Positions 5,399 through 6,487 of a stretch of 6,487 nucleotides of DNA are shown here, one piece after another. The DNA is taken from positions 1 through 6,487 of the forward strand of contig DASXTB010000335.1 in the NCBI GenBank assembly GCA_036505615.1, written 5' to 3'. Numbering within the stretch: the first letter of the stretch is position 1; every line of letters starts with the position of its first letter. The DNA is from DASXTB01 sp036505615. GTDB taxonomy: Bacteria > Acidobacteriota > UBA6911 > JACQSX01. A model generated the notes under the pieces. It was not told the DNA's origin and ran no database searches. It saw only the letters and a program-made list of their open reading frames with translations. The position numbers and the translations under genes were made by a program.

Positions 5399-6331
5399 AT
5401 GAGCACCGCCTTCATCTTTCCCGGCCAGGGATCTCAGGCGGTGGGAATGGGAAGGGCACTGGCTGAGAGATTTCCGGAAGCCTGCGAGGCCTTCGAACAG
5501 GCGGATCGGGCGCTCAAATTTTCCATCAGCAAGCTTTGCTTTGAAGGCCCGATCGAGGAACTCAGCCTTACAGCGAACACCCAACCGGCGGTTCTTGCCT
5601 GCAGTGTCGCGGTTCTGAGGGTCCTCGAGCGAAAGGGGCTTCGGCCCTCGATTGTGGCCGGCCACAGCCTGGGAGAGTATTCAGCTTTGGTGGCCGCTCA
5701 AGCTGTCGACTTCGCCGATGCAGTGCGTGTAACGCGCAAGCGGGGAGAGTGGATGCAGGAGGCCGTGCCGGTAGGGACGGGCAGCATGGCGGCAATACTC
5801 GGGCTGGGAGAACGTGAAATACAGGAGATCTGCTCATCGATTCATGAATTCGTAGTGGCGCCGGCCAACTTCAACGGCCCTGGTCAAATCGTCATTGCCG
5901 GGCAGAAGCAAGGCGTGGGACTGGCTTCGCAAAAAGCTATGGAGAAGGGGGCAAAAAGGGCAGTCCCACTGCCAGTGAGCGCTCCGTTCCATTGTCCGCT
6001 GATGAAACCGGCTGAAGAAAAACTGGCTCAACTGTTGGCAGAGGTGGAGTTTCGCGATCTGCAAGTGCCTCTGATCTGCAATGTGGATTCACGCGTCATT
6101 GAATCGGGCTGGGATGCGCGGGAATGCCTGATTCGCCAGGTTTCGCGGCCCGTCCGCTGGCAGCAAAGCATCGAACTGATGGTGGCGCATGGTGTTAAAG
6201 AATTCATAGAGATTGGACCCGGGAAAGTCTTAAGCGGCTTGGTGAGGCGGATTTCCAAAGAGAGCAGGGTCTTGAGCATCGAAGACGTTGCAGGAGTGGA
6301 AGCGGCGACAACAGGCCGGCGAGCTGGTTGA
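5399..6331 (+). CDS. fabD: Malonyl-CoA:ACP transacylase
   Basis: FabD moves malonyl from CoA to acyl carrier protein, supplying malonyl-ACP for fatty-acid elongation in the cytosol. From the ATG at 5399 the protein has 310 residues, essentially the E. coli length (309). The N-terminus MSTAFIFPGQGSQAVGMG contains the oxyanion-hole glutamine Q10. The nucleophile S90 lies in GHSLGEYSA. R115 (RKRGEWMQ) fits the malonyl-carboxylate-binding arginine. H198 in SAPFHCPLM is the catalytic histidine. QIVIAGQ and EIGPGKVLSGL are further family blocks, so it should be active. A TTG at 5333 would add 22 residues (MVVALRPRWARARDREHDRLFR) derived from hairpin-containing leader DNA and is rejected. The only SD-like bases (AGG 5396-5398) touch the ATG, so initiation is probably weak or controlled. 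It is separated from plsX by 565 bp, with no fabH before it and no fabG after it. Confidence 0.96.
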   Translation: MSTAFIFPGQGSQAVGMGRALAERFPEACEAFEQADRALKFSISKLCFEGPIEELSLTANTQPAVLACSVAVLRVLERKGLRPSIVAGHSLGEYSALVAAQAVDFADAVRVTRKRGEWMQEAVPVGTGSMAAILGLGEREIQEICSSIHEFVVAPANFNGPGQIVIAGQKQGVGLASQKAMEKGAKRAVPLPVSAPFHCPLMKPAEEKLAQLLAEVEFRDLQVPLICNVDSRVIESGWDARECLIRQVSRPVRWQQSIELMVAHGVKEFIEIGPGKVLSGLVRRISKESRVLSIEDVAGVEAATTGRRAG

Positions 6332-6367
6332 TGACTCGGATTATTCATAAATTCTGAAAAGGCAGGC

Positions 6368-6395
6368 CACGAATTACACGAATTAACGCGAATTT
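6368..6395. repeat. Degenerate 9-bp tandem repeat
   Basis: CACGAATTA (6368-6376), CACGAATTAA (6377-6386) and CGCGAATTT (6387-6395) are three units of a CACGAATTA-type repeat lying between fabD and the next ORF. The units are spaced about one helical turn apart, which would suit a DNA-binding protein, but a general dispersed repeat is equally possible. Confidence 0.65.
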
Positions 6396-6422
6396 CGGGA
6401 GCGGGAGGAGGGCGCGGCCAAT

Positions 6423-6487
6423 ATGGAAGAGCGACACTATATAAGTCAGCGCCCCTCTACCGATCGCGAAGTTATCCGCGTTGATCC
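6423..6487 (+). CDS. Start of an unidentified ORF, truncated by the window edge
   Basis: An ATG at 6423 opens a frame that runs to the window end (21 full codons, starting MEERHYISQRPSTDREVIRV). AGGAGG at 6406-6411 is a strong Shine-Dalgarno sequence, 11 nt upstream, slightly far but plausible. The peptide is not FabG, AcpP or FabF, the genes that often follow fabD, so the lipid cluster seems to end or to be interrupted here. There is too little sequence to name a family. Confidence 0.5.
   Translation, partial: MEERHYISQRPSTDREVIRVD

Overview
The window most likely comes from the chromosome of a free-living, moderately GC-rich Gram-negative bacterium. Acidobacteriota is my best guess. It rests on the style of the YceD, TPR and dGTPase proteins, the TTG starts and the repeat-rich intergenic DNA. 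That assignment is inference, not proof. All supported genes are on the + strand.

Layout. (1) The 3' part of an unrecognised gene runs in from the left edge (to 614). (2) A gene-poor spacer leads to a tRNA-Arg with anticodon CCT (886-959). (3) Directly behind the tRNA is an inverted array of 7-bp repeats (963-1092). (4) A TTG-started gene for a membrane-anchored TPR protein (1115-1852) is followed 3 bp later by a dGTPase/HD-domain dNTP triphosphohydrolase, dgt (1856-2995). (5) A consensus -10 box starts a second unit: yceD (DUF177), rpmF (ribosomal protein L32), plsX (phosphate acyltransferase). (6) A 565-bp non-coding stretch follows, packed with hairpins and repeats. (7) fabD (malonyl-CoA:ACP transacylase) lies at 5399-6331. 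(8) After a short spacer with a 9-bp tandem repeat, an unidentified ORF starts at 6423 and leaves the window.

How the genes work together. yceD-rpmF-plsX-fab is a widespread bacterial cluster that places a ribosomal protein beside the entry to fatty-acid and phospholipid synthesis. PlsX turns acyl-ACP into acyl-phosphate for glycerol-3-phosphate acylation, and FabD makes the malonyl-ACP that feeds chain elongation. The fabH gene often found between plsX and fabD is absent here, and its place is taken by the repeat region. The TPR protein and dGTPase are a separate, tightly spaced pair for envelope and nucleotide-pool functions.

The most striking non-gene signal is at 5007-5285. Six short perfect hairpins are arranged as three mirror-image pairs around one axis near 5146, making a palindrome of palindromes about 280 bp long. 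I see no CRISPR array, transposase, phage gene, toxin-antitoxin pair or defence gene. Nothing protein-coding here looks like a new system; the novelty, if any, lies in the structured intergenic elements.
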